From a bacterium (GTDB lineage Bacteria; Patescibacteriota; Minisyncoccia; UBA6257; 02-FULL-45-10c), in assembly GCA_030700025.1 (NCBI GenBank), contig JAUYKI010000004.1:1-32122 (forward strand): a stretch of 32,122 nt of DNA, written 5' to 3'. A program made the translations under genes and the position numbers. The notes under the pieces are model-generated. The model searched no databases and was not told the origin of the DNA. It saw only the letters and a program-made list of their open reading frames with translations. Below are positions 25,292-32,018 of this stretch, piece by piece; position 1 is the stretch's first letter, and every line of letters starts with the position of its first letter.

Positions 25292-27301
25292 TTATTTACT
25301 ACTTAATTTAAGAATCTCTTGTACGACACCCTGAACGCTGTCGCCCTCCTCGGGCGTTATAGGCACGTGTGCCTTATTTGTGCTTTTGGGTAGCAGTATT
25401 CTCCGACCATCTTTTTTGTCATACATCTTAATTGTTACATTATTACCAAGAAGAGCTATAACTCTATCACCTGTATCTGCCTTTAACTGTTGGCGGCACA
25501 AGACAAGGTCTCCATTGTTAATGCCCGCGAGATTCATAGAATCGCCTTCGGCGCGAAGAATAAAATATAGATAGCCGGGTTTTAACTTACGCGCATCAAC
25601 GTCAATGTATTCTTCGATATTTTCCTCACTCAATATTGGATTCCCGCACGGGGCTGATCCGACAATGGGGACGCGCGTAGTGGCAAATGTACTTGGTTTC
25701 AAAATTTGTGTCAGTGTTTTCTGATTATCCTCGTTTTTTTCGATTCTGCTTTTAAAAAATTGTTCAGTCTCTTTGTCTACAAAATATACATAACATCCCC
25801 TAATTCCACGAGTCATGAGTGTTTTATAAATATTGATGATGTATCTTTCCAATTCAGCAGAATCCGTGATTCCCCTCCATCCATTTCTGTCCTCATACTT
25901 GTTTTCGTCTATTGTTAATTTTTTATTTTTGGCATCGTACGCTAATTCTGGACCTACTATAACACCCACATAATTAAGATCATATCCTTGAATCGTATGA
26001 ATGCATCCAACCTCGTTGATGGCGTTCGTTGAATTGACCCAGTTAGTTGTGGTGCTGTTCCATCTCATTTTAAACCCATTGATATCAATATCGGTTGCGC
26101 TGGAGTCTCCTCTGCTAACCCACGGCCACGCAAAACCCGCAACAACCCTACATAAACTAAATTTATTATTTTTGATTTTAATATCGTCAACCATCTGCCC
26201 CACATCATCATAAATTTGGAAGTCAAAATTATTAAATTGTGCGTCAAGGGCCTTCTCTCCTTCGAATATGTCATTTATAAATGTAATGTACTTCTCTCCA
26301 CCCCTAACTCTGTGCTGACTTGTTAAGAAATGATGGGTTGCTTTAAGGTCTTTAAATTGCGTGGCATGAACATCGGTAGGTCTAATGCTTTGCTTTTCGT
26401 CATAAAAAAGAATCTGTTGCTTTGAGCATTTAAGAACCCAATCCAGCTCCGTGCCATTCTGCCCAAGCCCTAGCCGCGCATTCATTGCGTCGTGGCTTCT
26501 ATAATTTGTTAGATTTCTGCGTTGTCGCAAGCGATGGGCCTCATCGACAATTAATAGGTCATATTTTCTGTTCCCGACCTCGCTGGGACCTATAACCATA
26601 TTTCTTGAAAGTCCAGACACGCATGAAAATGCGTCTTTGATTGATTCACGCAACGACGTCATTGATATAACTAACCCAACTATAAGATTTTTGGTATTTT
26701 CGTCTTCTTGAAGTAACTTGACCAAATACGTCGCCAATATGGTCTTGCCCGTTCCTGGACCCCCATTTATAATGTGCGCGCTTGCCTGGCCAGTTCTAAC
26801 GACAGCATATAGCTCCTCAGCAACCGCCATCTGATCCTCTGTAAGTGCCTTATACGGAGAATACTTGAACAATTCGCTGTTCTCAATGTCCTTTAAATCA
26901 CGTTTCACCAGCGCTAACTTCTGAAGTTTTTCCCAAATTGTTTCCAATTTTGCGCGATATCGCTCCTTATCAAAATAATTGTGGTTAACCAACCCCTTAT
27001 TGCCGTTTTGTAAGCGGAGAGTGCCTTCTGTAGAAAAATATTGAATTAATTGCGATTCAAGATCAAGTGTCGCGGATTTATTGTATTCCTCATCTACTAT
27101 GACGTGTAATCTATTTAATCGAATTCGATCCTCGTTTTCATAATGTTGTCGGCTTCGATTATGTAGGCTGGTTGTTTCTCCAATATACACTTCGTTCTCA
27201 TTTTCGAGAATGTAAACTACTGGCCAATCTCGCCCAAGTGGAAATTTTTTAATACCCTCGAGTCCCGCTTTGTTAAATATGAAAGTTTGGATATCGGACA
27301 T
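25292..27301 (-). CDS. GIY-YIG nuclease + DUF2075 helicase + UmuD-like S24 protease fusion, 669 aa
   Basis: Three domains in one chain. Residues 25-110: GIY-YIG nuclease (VVYILENENEVYIGE, Arg near 49-51, Glu82). Residues 145-530: DUF2075 superfamily helicase/ATPase with Walker A GGPGTGKT (180-187), Walker B LLIVDEAH (249-256), QHR (329-331) and IHTIQGYDLNYVGV (434-447). Residues 545-669: LexA/UmuD-type S24 domain with Ser588 in AEGDSM and Lys625 in NVTIKM, the catalytic dyad, and a Cys-Gly pair (552-553, SAPCGNP) where UmuD is cut. All catalytic residues are present. The inference is that RecA-type or other stress signals trigger self-cleavage, releasing or inactivating the nuclease-helicase. 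It starts 3 bp after the MazG-like gene, so the two are translationally linked. Confidence 0.9.
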   Translation of the reverse strand: MSDIQTFIFNKAGLEGIKKFPLGRDWPVVYILENENEVYIGETTSLHNRSRQHYENEDRIRLNRLHVIVDEEYNKSATLDLESQLIQYFSTEGTLRLQNGNKGLVNHNYFDKERYRAKLETIWEKLQKLALVKRDLKDIENSELFKYSPYKALTEDQMAVAEELYAVVRTGQASAHIINGGPGTGKTILATYLVKLLQEDENTKNLIVGLVISMTSLRESIKDAFSCVSGLSRNMVIGPSEVGNRKYDLLIVDEAHRLRQRRNLTNYRSHDAMNARLGLGQNGTELDWVLKCSKQQILFYDEKQSIRPTDVHATQFKDLKATHHFLTSQHRVRGGEKYITFINDIFEGEKALDAQFNNFDFQIYDDVGQMVDDIKIKNNKFSLCRVVAGFAWPWVSRGDSSATDIDINGFKMRWNSTTTNWVNSTNAINEVGCIHTIQGYDLNYVGVIVGPELAYDAKNKKLTIDENKYEDRNGWRGITDSAELERYIINIYKTLMTRGIRGCYVYFVDKETEQFFKSRIEKNEDNQKTLTQILKPSTFATTRVPIVGSAPCGNPILSEENIEEYIDVDARKLKPGYLYFILRAEGDSMNLAGINNGDLVLCRQQLKADTGDRVIALLGNNVTIKMYDKKDGRRILLPKSTNKAHVPITPEEGDSVQGVVQEILKLSSK

Positions 27302-27304
27302 GGA

Positions 27305-27652
27305 TTATAGCTTTGTGTATTTCGTATGCTTACCTTTTGCTTTTTCAACCGGATATTTTTCCTCATTTTTTAAAATCTTATTTTCAAGCGCCTCTAAAAC
27401 GTCGATCTTGAGATCGTAGCTCATTAGTAAAACCCAATAAAGTACATCCGCTAATTCTTCGCCAATCTCGGCTTTATTGGTTTTAATATATTTTTCAATT
27501 TCTTCTTTGCTTTTCCATTGAAAATGCTCCATGACCTCTGCCGCCTCCAAAACCAAAGACAGAGCAACATCTTTTGGATTATGAAATTGCTTCCAATCTC
27601 GTGCGTCACGGAAAGCTATAATTCTTTTTGTTAAATCGTTAATATTTTTCAT
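27305..27652 (-). CDS. MazG-like nucleotide pyrophosphohydrolase, 115 aa
   Basis: All-alpha NTP pyrophosphatase of the MazG/RS21-C6 type, cleaving (d)NTPs to monophosphates. Magnesium motifs: LEAAEVMEHFQW (EAAE at about 36-39) and EIGEELADVLYW (ExxEELxD at about 62-69). Single-domain length. The stop codon is separated from the downstream fusion gene by 3 bp, which implies one functional unit: damaged or phage-related nucleotides handled by MazG, nucleic acid handled by the fusion. The palindrome ATTATTTAAATAAT sits directly before the ATG and there is no ribosome-binding site. Confidence 0.88.
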   Translation of the reverse strand: MKNINDLTKRIIAFRDARDWKQFHNPKDVALSLVLEAAEVMEHFQWKSKEEIEKYIKTNKAEIGEELADVLYWVLLMSYDLKIDVLEALENKILKNEEKYPVEKAKGKHTKYTKL

Positions 27653-27666
27653 ATTATTTAAATAAT
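27653..27666. promoter_or_regulatory. 14-bp palindrome at the MazG-fusion operon start
   Basis: ATTATTTAAATAAT is a perfect palindrome abutting the start codon. It is A+T-only, so chance is possible, but its position suits an operator for the island. Confidence 0.35.
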
Positions 27667-27704
27667 TCCGCCACTAGATTTTGCATATTCTTATTTTACC
27701 TCAT

Positions 27705-27749
27705 CCTATTAGAAATTTCTTGTTGCGAGCTCTCGCTATTTCTAACGGG
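27705..27749. repeat. Cruciform repeat (TTAGAAAT...ATTTCTAACGGG)
   Basis: Outer arms CCTATTAGAAAT and ATTTCTAACGGG pair 10 of 12; inside is the palindrome GCGAGCTCTCGC. Looks like a dispersed REP-type element at the right edge of the MazG-fusion operon. Confidence 0.6.
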
Positions 27750-27772
27750 ACAGGCTAAACCCCATTTTCACT

Positions 27773-27798
27773 CAATACGCCAGACGAGTGGCGTATTC
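27773..27798. repeat. AATACGCC hairpin repeat, copy 2
   Basis: CAATACGCCA and TGGCGTATTCG around GACGAG. Same family as 24370-24399 and 28440-28465. Confidence 0.75.
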
Positions 27799-27854
27799 GC
27801 GTTTTGTTTATAATTCTTGAATTTTTTTCTTTAATATCGTCAGGCATAAATTAT

Positions 27855-27883
27855 TTAACAATATCTTCCTTTCTATATATAAT
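27855..27883 (+). promoter_or_regulatory. Consensus-like rightward promoter in the 27.65-28.47 kb gap
   Basis: TTAACA, 17 bp, TATAAT. It would start transcription near 27890, into a CGGCTCAAAAAAAGCCG hairpin and then the DnaA-box region. No ORF follows. Confidence 0.5.
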
Positions 27884-27917
27884 AGCGCAAAATACGGCTC
27901 AAAAAAAGCCGGAAAAA

Positions 27918-27971
27918 GTTATCCACGGAGGCGTATTGGATTTAATTTAAGTTCATTTTGACTTATCCACA
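27918..27971 (+). other. Two DnaA-box-like sites
   Basis: TTATCCACG at about 27919 and the consensus TTATCCACA at 27963-27971, in an A+T-rich stretch. Too few for a clear origin. Confidence 0.35.
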
Positions 27972-27977
27972 CGGATA

Positions 27978-28066
27978 TTGACTATTACCGAGCGTTTGGT
28001 ATCATACAAGTATTCCTATGAAGAAGACCCTTGTGCGGATTCGTCCGCGCCGGGGGCTTTTTCTTT
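27978..28066 (+). ncRNA. Minimal promoter-terminator unit 2 (about 55-nt RNA)
   Basis: TTGACT (27978-27983), 16 bp, TATCAT (28000-28005), then a strong terminator: GTGCGGA-TTCG-TCCGCGC inside AAGACCC/GGGGGCTT, followed by TTTTTCTTTTT (28024-28066). The TSS-proximal TCCTATGAAGAAG resembles TCCTTAGAAAAAG of unit 1. Confidence 0.5.
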
Positions 28067-28092
28067 TTGGGCTTGTAAAATACGTAACGTAT

Positions 28093-28195
28093 TGATTTAG
28101 TGGTCTCAATGTGCTATATTGGAAATAAGTAAGTAAGACCCCGTCACCGAGATACCGTAAGGCGTCTCGTTCAAGTGGCGGGGCTTTGTGTTTTT
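28093..28195 (+). ncRNA. Minimal promoter-terminator unit 3 (about 70-nt RNA)
   Basis: TTGATT (28093-28098), 16 bp, TATATT (28115-28120). The RNA would fold as CCCCGTCAC...GTGGCGGGG enclosing CGAGATACC/GGCGTCTCG-type inner stem, and end at CTTTGTGTTTTT. No ORF. Confidence 0.5.
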
Positions 28196-28283
28196 AAGAG
28201 AATAAGAATGCCTCTTCAATAATCTTTGTTTTTATAAGTTTATAGTAAGTATCGTCACCTTTTTCGTGTTTCCTAAAAAATCA

Positions 28284-28306
28284 AAAACCGCCTTATTCGG
28301 GCGGTT
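28284..28306 (-). terminator. Leftward terminator beyond the dockerin gene
   Basis: On the minus strand ACCGCC/GGCGGT stem with loop CGAATAA and TTTTTGATTTTTT tail. The 28200-28283 and 28310-28439 stretches hold nothing else recognisable. Confidence 0.7.
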
Positions 28307-28439
28307 GTTGGGTACCCCAATCGTCGGGGTTAGTTTTTCTGGGATTTGGCGGCCAGGAGCGGTCGGCAGATTTTGGCATTCATAAATTTATTTAAACAAT
28401 TAGACCGGGCGAGCGCCGAGGGCTTTTGCTATTTTTGCT

Positions 28440-28465
28440 CAATACGCCACTCGGGTGGCGTATTG
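28440..28465. repeat. AATACGCC hairpin repeat, copy 3
   Basis: CAATACGCCA and TGGCGTATTG, 10-bp perfect stem, 10 bp beyond the stop of the dockerin gene. Confidence 0.8.
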
Positions 28466-28474
28466 CCTGCTATT

Positions 28475-29167
28475 TTATTGAGCGCTCATTTTTGAAATAA
28501 GAATGCTAAGGTCAAGCAAGCCAACCTTGCCGTCTCTGTTTAAGTCATAGCGGGCATTTTTGGCTGTTACCTTCCCCCAGTTAGAAAATAAAATACTAAT
28601 ATCAGACATAGAAACTTTCCCGTCATTATTTAAGTCGGGTGATGGCGCGCCGTTATCAACAATGAGATATGTTGCCCCAATCTTTTTTTCAAGAATATCG
28701 GTTCCTTTTCCATCATTTGCCAAGACTGCCGCGGAAGGAAAATCAATAATTACTTCCCCGGGTTTTTTAGCTTTCAATTTAACAGAAAAAATCTTTCCTT
28801 CGCCATTAAAGCCTGGATTTGGGACACCGCCGACAAAATCAATCAGTTTTTCTTCTTCGGAAAAAGCGGGTTCGGAAATCCAAAGAGAGATAAAGGAATC
28901 AGATTTAGAAATATCCACTACTTCAATAATATTTTCGTCTTCTATAATTTTCACTCCGGCCTTAATAGCATTGACGTCCTTTTCGGATTTTAATTTAACC
29001 GCTACTTCTATTTCATCGCCTACCTTAAAAACTGCTTGTGGCGGATCCACAAATAAAATAACTTCGCCTTTCACGGCAGAATCTCCATTGAATGAAATCC
29101 AAATTAACAATATGGCAATCGGTAAAAGCCAAAATAGTTTATGTTTGTGTTTTTTAAGGGTTTCCAT
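28475..29167 (-). CDS. Anchored cohesin + type I dockerin protein, 230 aa
   Basis: An N-terminal membrane anchor (about 8-28, KLFWLLPIAILLIWISF) is followed by a cohesin-type beta domain (about 35-165: GDEIEVAVKLKSEKDVNAIK...FNGEGKIFSVKLKAKKPGEV...AAVLANDGKGTDIL) and a type I dockerin (about 174-230) with two calcium loops, DLNNDGKVSMSDISILFSNW and DLNRDGKVGLLDLSIL. Cohesin and dockerin normally lie on different proteins of cellulosome-like assemblies; here both are on one anchored chain, which could polymerise head to tail or bind partners on the cell surface. Upstream lie an (AG)14 tract and tRNA-Leu. AGAGGTG 11 nt before the ATG is the likely ribosome-binding site. Confidence 0.85.
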   Translation of the reverse strand: METLKKHKHKLFWLLPIAILLIWISFNGDSAVKGEVILFVDPPQAVFKVGDEIEVAVKLKSEKDVNAIKAGVKIIEDENIIEVVDISKSDSFISLWISEPAFSEEEKLIDFVGGVPNPGFNGEGKIFSVKLKAKKPGEVIIDFPSAAVLANDGKGTDILEKKIGATYLIVDNGAPSPDLNNDGKVSMSDISILFSNWGKVTAKNARYDLNRDGKVGLLDLSILISKMSAQ

Positions 29168-29228
29168 AATTAAAAAACACCTCTAATTTTTAGCGGGGTA
29201 TCTTCTTTGGAAATTTTAAAACAGGGTC

Positions 29229-29264
<36 letters not shown>

Positions 29265-29325
29265 TTTGGCGCGGCACCAAGAAAGATTTCATAATTATTA
29301 TTATAACATACCTCGCCCTGCGTTG

Positions 29326-29407
29326 TGCCCTCGAGAGGACTCGAACCTCTATTCCTTGCGGAACCAGCTCCTAAAGCTGGCGTGTCTGCCAATTCCACCA
29401 CGAGGGC
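29326..29407 (-). tRNA. tRNA-Leu (UAG anticodon)
   Basis: Acceptor GCCCTCG/CGAGGGC, anticodon stem-loop CCAGC-TTTAGGA-GCTGG giving anticodon UAG (reads CUN leucine codons), a long class II variable arm, and T arm GAGGTTCGAGTCCTC. About 82 nt; 3' CCA is not encoded. Confidence 0.95.
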
Positions 29408-29449
29408 TTGACTACTGCTCTATTATATGCTATCCTATATATAGCACAA
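29408..29449. promoter_or_regulatory. Overlapping divergent promoters of tRNA-Leu and the SPFH operon
   Basis: Leftward: TTGTGC (29449-29444), 16 bp, TATAAT (29427-29422), aimed at the tRNA. Rightward: TTGACT (29408-29413), 17 bp, TATCCT (29431-29436), aimed at the SPFH gene. They physically overlap, so the two transcription units should compete for polymerase. Confidence 0.65.
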
Positions 29450-29494
29450 GTCCTGTGATAGGGACTAATTGAAAACAACAAGGAGGAGACTCAA

Positions 29495-30433
29495 ATGCTC
29501 ACCTACCTTTGGAACGCTGTGGTGGCGGTGGGGCCGATTCTCGGACCTCTCCTCATTATAGCAGTGGTTCTGGGTTACGGCTTGCGGAAGATTCCGCCTA
29601 TGTATTACGGACGGGTCAGCGCTTTCGGAAAACGGGGAAGGGTGGTTAAAGAAGGCCTGCGCTTTCTAATCCCCTTTGTGGAAGAAGTGGAGTTTTACTC
29701 CAAAGAAATGCAACGCATTCCACTGGAAGTGACAGCGACCAGCAAGGACAAACTGGAGATCATTCTCCAGGTGACTGTTACGTTTGTCCCGGATTGGAAT
29801 CTGATCACGGCCTACGAAGAAAGCACCAAAGAAAGAAACGGCGAGCTGATAGACGGAATCAGAGCCGTAGTTGGTGAAATTGCCGGCGTGAAAAAAGCGG
29901 AGGATTTTATCCAGCGTCGAGAAGCGATTGGCCATCTGATCAATTGCTTGCTCCGGCTGAAAGATCTTCCACACGAAGGCGTTTCGATTAACCAACGATT
30001 GCAGTTCTACGAAATACTGGCCAGCGAAATCAGCCAGCTTCTGAAAAAAGAAACTTCGGTGCCGGATGAACGTTCTGAAATTGAAGACAAGCTCGGAATT
30101 GACATTCTGGATGCCCATCTGAAACAGATTGATTTCAGCCCGGCTACTAAGGCGGCGCTGGAAAAGGACAGGCAAACGCAAGCCGCTATGAAAGCTACCG
30201 AGCGTATGTTGGGAACCGCTGAACGCATCCAAAAAACGCTAAACCTGGAAGGCTCCGAAGCGGCAAATTTCGTGTTAGTGACGGCTGGCCACGCAAAAAA
30301 GCAAGTTGTTGCCATGGAAGGGCGTGGCATGTCGCCAATTCCATTTCTGAATCTCGGGGGAGAAGGCGGCGGCGGAGGTCACGAAGGCGGAAACAGGGGC
30401 CGTGAAGGCAACTGGAAAAGAGGTGGCAAATGA
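29495..30433 (+). CDS. SPFH/band 7 (prohibitin-like) membrane protein, 312 aa
   Basis: An N-terminal membrane helix (about 13-31) precedes the SPFH domain (YYGRVSAFGKRGRVVKEGLRFLIPFVEEVEFYSKEMQRI... onward to about 235), then a helical segment and a Gly/Arg-rich tail (GGEGGGGGHEGGNRGREG). Such proteins assemble as membrane scaffolds and often regulate proteases. AAGGAGG lies 8 bp before the ATG, stronger than the sites of most leftward genes. Base and codon use look richer in G+C than the neighbouring leftward genes. The stop overlaps the next ATG (ATGA). Confidence 0.85.
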   Translation: MLTYLWNAVVAVGPILGPLLIIAVVLGYGLRKIPPMYYGRVSAFGKRGRVVKEGLRFLIPFVEEVEFYSKEMQRIPLEVTATSKDKLEIILQVTVTFVPDWNLITAYEESTKERNGELIDGIRAVVGEIAGVKKAEDFIQRREAIGHLINCLLRLKDLPHEGVSINQRLQFYEILASEISQLLKKETSVPDERSEIEDKLGIDILDAHLKQIDFSPATKAALEKDRQTQAAMKATERMLGTAERIQKTLNLEGSEAANFVLVTAGHAKKQVVAMEGRGMSPIPFLNLGGEGGGGGHEGGNRGREGNWKRGGK

Positions 30434-30858
30434 AACCGACGAAACCCGCTGAAGCCAACTCCAGGAAAAAGCTGATCCGATTTTGCGGACTGCTGATTCT
30501 GGGAGTGGGGCTGACTGCCATTGGTTTGTTCGGCGACAAGAAAACCGCCGTCCAGCCAAAGGCCTTTCAGCTGACTCCGGACAGTCAGGACTTCCGATTT
30601 TCCAAGCCCGGGCATCTCCAGGTCCAACTGGACCAGAAAAAGTTCTCGCCCTGGATCGACACTCAAGTGCCCAACCTGAAGAACGGCTACTGCTCCCGCT
30701 ATCGCATTGATGGCCAGGGGGTGGAAATCCAGTTCTGGGATGGAACGCGGGTGATTGACTCCGGCAAGGATAAAATCTGGCTCGGCATCCGGAAAGGAAT
30801 TTTCCGGATCAAGGGAGCCGGCACTGCCACGGTCACCGTGGAAGTCTCCAGAAGCTAA
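30430..30858 (+). CDS. Membrane-anchored hypothetical protein, 142 aa
   Basis: Lys/Arg-rich N-terminus and one membrane helix (about 18-36), then about 100 residues of predicted beta-rich extracytoplasmic domain without a motif I recognise. Translationally coupled to the SPFH gene (ATGA overlap), so it is probably a partner of that scaffold. Followed 10 bp later by a strong terminator. Confidence 0.7.
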   Translation: MKPTKPAEANSRKKLIRFCGLLILGVGLTAIGLFGDKKTAVQPKAFQLTPDSQDFRFSKPGHLQVQLDQKKFSPWIDTQVPNLKNGYCSRYRIDGQGVEIQFWDGTRVIDSGKDKIWLGIRKGIFRIKGAGTATVTVEVSRS

Positions 30859-30868
30859 CGTAACAAAA

Positions 30869-30907
30869 CCCCCCATTCGCGGAAAGCGAGTGGGGGGAAT
30901 TTTTTTG
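30869..30907 (+). terminator. Terminator of the SPFH operon
   Basis: CCCCCCATTCGC/GCGAGTGGGGGG (one mismatch) with a 5-nt loop, then AATTTTTTT. It ends just 5 bp before the stop codon of the converging leftward gene. Confidence 0.9.
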
Positions 30908-30911
30908 TTAA

Positions 30912-31178
30912 CTATCTAATAAAGTTGGAAACAATCGTAGTTACGCTAAAAGCAATTAAGCCAATCGCGATGGCGATTATAGAATAAATTAATTGATTTT
31001 TGGCCTTGGTTAACTTTTCCGGATCGCCGGCCGCGGTTAAGTAAAGATAAGCGGCATAAAAAATAAAGATTACGGCTACCGCGAAAAATGTGGCCGCTAA
31101 CCAGTTAATAATTGTTTGAATGATATCAAAAATATCCTGAACGCTGGTTATCGTAGTAACTCGTGGTGCTGTTGGCAT
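30912..31178 (-). CDS. VirB2/TrbC-like small membrane protein 1, 88 aa
   Basis: Two hydrophobic helices separated by the polar loop TAAGDPEKLTKAKNQLIYS, the pattern of the TrbC/VirB2 pilin family as commonly found in CPR genomes. No cleavable signal peptide is evident. Third of three tandem relatives in transcription order. Probable role in a pilus or secretion apparatus; inference from family only. Confidence 0.75.
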   Translation of the reverse strand: MPTAPRVTTITSVQDIFDIIQTIINWLAATFFAVAVIFIFYAAYLYLTAAGDPEKLTKAKNQLIYSIIAIAIGLIAFSVTTIVSNFIR

Positions 31179-31217
31179 ATATGTGAGATTAAAATACTTG
31201 TCTTAACGACCTTTTTA

Positions 31218-31547
31218 CTATCGGGCTCCCAGCAAATCTTGAATGATAAAGCTGGCTCCCCTCGCTATCAGAATTATAACATAACCCAAAACCGTATAAG
31301 TAATAGTCTTTCTTCCTTGGGTTATTTTTTCCGGATTGCCGGCAGCGGTTAAAATCTGAAATGCTCCGACAAAAATCATCAAAGCGACAATCGGAGTCGC
31401 CAAAAGAACTAAATAGCCTAAAATCCGGTCAATCAGCGCCTGGAAAGTAGTAACTCCCAGCGGATTGGGAAAGCTGATATTACCGCCCCCGCTAGTGGGA
31501 TTTTGTCCGCCTACCACTGCTAATAATTTATAAAGTCCGTTAGTCAT
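31218..31547 (-). CDS. VirB2/TrbC-like small membrane protein 2, 109 aa
   Basis: Same two-helix layout with loop TAAGNPEKITQGRKTITYT, which closely matches both neighbours. A glycine-rich segment (GGQNPTSGGGN) precedes the first helix. The 39-bp gap to gene 1 and the 47-bp gap to gene 3 fit one operon; the latter gap holds TAGTAAT-type heptamers. Confidence 0.75.
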   Translation of the reverse strand: MTNGLYKLLAVVGGQNPTSGGGNISFPNPLGVTTFQALIDRILGYLVLLATPIVALMIFVGAFQILTAAGNPEKITQGRKTITYTVLGYVIILIARGASFIIQDLLGAR

Positions 31548-31590
31548 AGTTAGTAATTAGTAAATAGTAAATAGTAATTAGTGAATAGTG
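31548..31590. repeat. Heptamer array between VirB2-like genes
   Basis: TAGTAAT/TAGTAAA units repeat about five times, related to the arrays at 5107 and 17141. Confidence 0.65.
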
Positions 31591-31594
31591 GTCA

Positions 31595-31984
31595 TTATCG
31601 GCATTGAATGCTATTCCACGGAAGAGCTGATGGCGAACCGGTTATCACATTAAATAGAGTGCCGATAATCAGCCAAGCCCCAAAAACAATGATCAATCCG
31701 GTTACCGCGATAGTGATAGTTTTCCGGCCCTCGGTCATTTTCTCGGGAGAACCGCCTGCCATCATTATAACAAAGCCTCCCCAGACAATAAACGCTACGG
31801 CTAAAGTAGAGGCGATGCCAACTAGCCAATCAATCACATTTTTCGCCAGCTTCAAAAAATCGCAAAAAGTGCAGGCCGCCTGGCCGGTGCCTCCGCAAGG
31901 AACCAAAGCTGCCTGAGCCGAGCCCGCCAACGACAATGATAAAAGAATGGCGATTAGATAAAGTATTAAAAATTTCTTAGGCAT
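31595..31984 (-). CDS. VirB2/TrbC-like protein 3 with signal peptide, 129 aa
   Basis: A signal peptide (1-25, cleavage likely after SAQA) is followed by two helices around MAGGSPEKMTEGRKTITIA. Four cysteines after the signal region (PCGGTGQAACTFC) may form disulfides. First gene of the tandem trio and the most pilin-like. Its ATG is formed at the GTGAGGGATG edge of a palindromic end, directly after a GIY-YIG gene. Confidence 0.78.
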   Translation of the reverse strand: MPKKFLILYLIAILLSLSLAGSAQAALVPCGGTGQAACTFCDFLKLAKNVIDWLVGIASTLAVAFIVWGGFVIMMAGGSPEKMTEGRKTITIAVTGLIIVFGAWLIIGTLFNVITGSPSALPWNSIQCR

Positions 31985-32018
31985 CCCTCACCCTTAAAGC
32001 ATTAACGAATTGCGAAGC
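31983..32018. repeat. Stop/start-type element end, copy E (cut by window edge)
   Basis: ATCCCTCACCCTTAAAG followed by AATTGCGAAG matches the left ends of copies C and D (ATCCCTCACTCTTAAAGGATTGCGAAG), apart from a 7-bp difference. Here the sequence directly inward is a GIY-YIG coding sequence, not the short interior of C and D. Confidence 0.7.

Noticed and set aside
29666-30876. Long minus-strand ORFs opposite the SPFH operon
   Set aside because: The plus-strand frames have ribosome-binding sites, domains and a terminator; the antisense frames have none.
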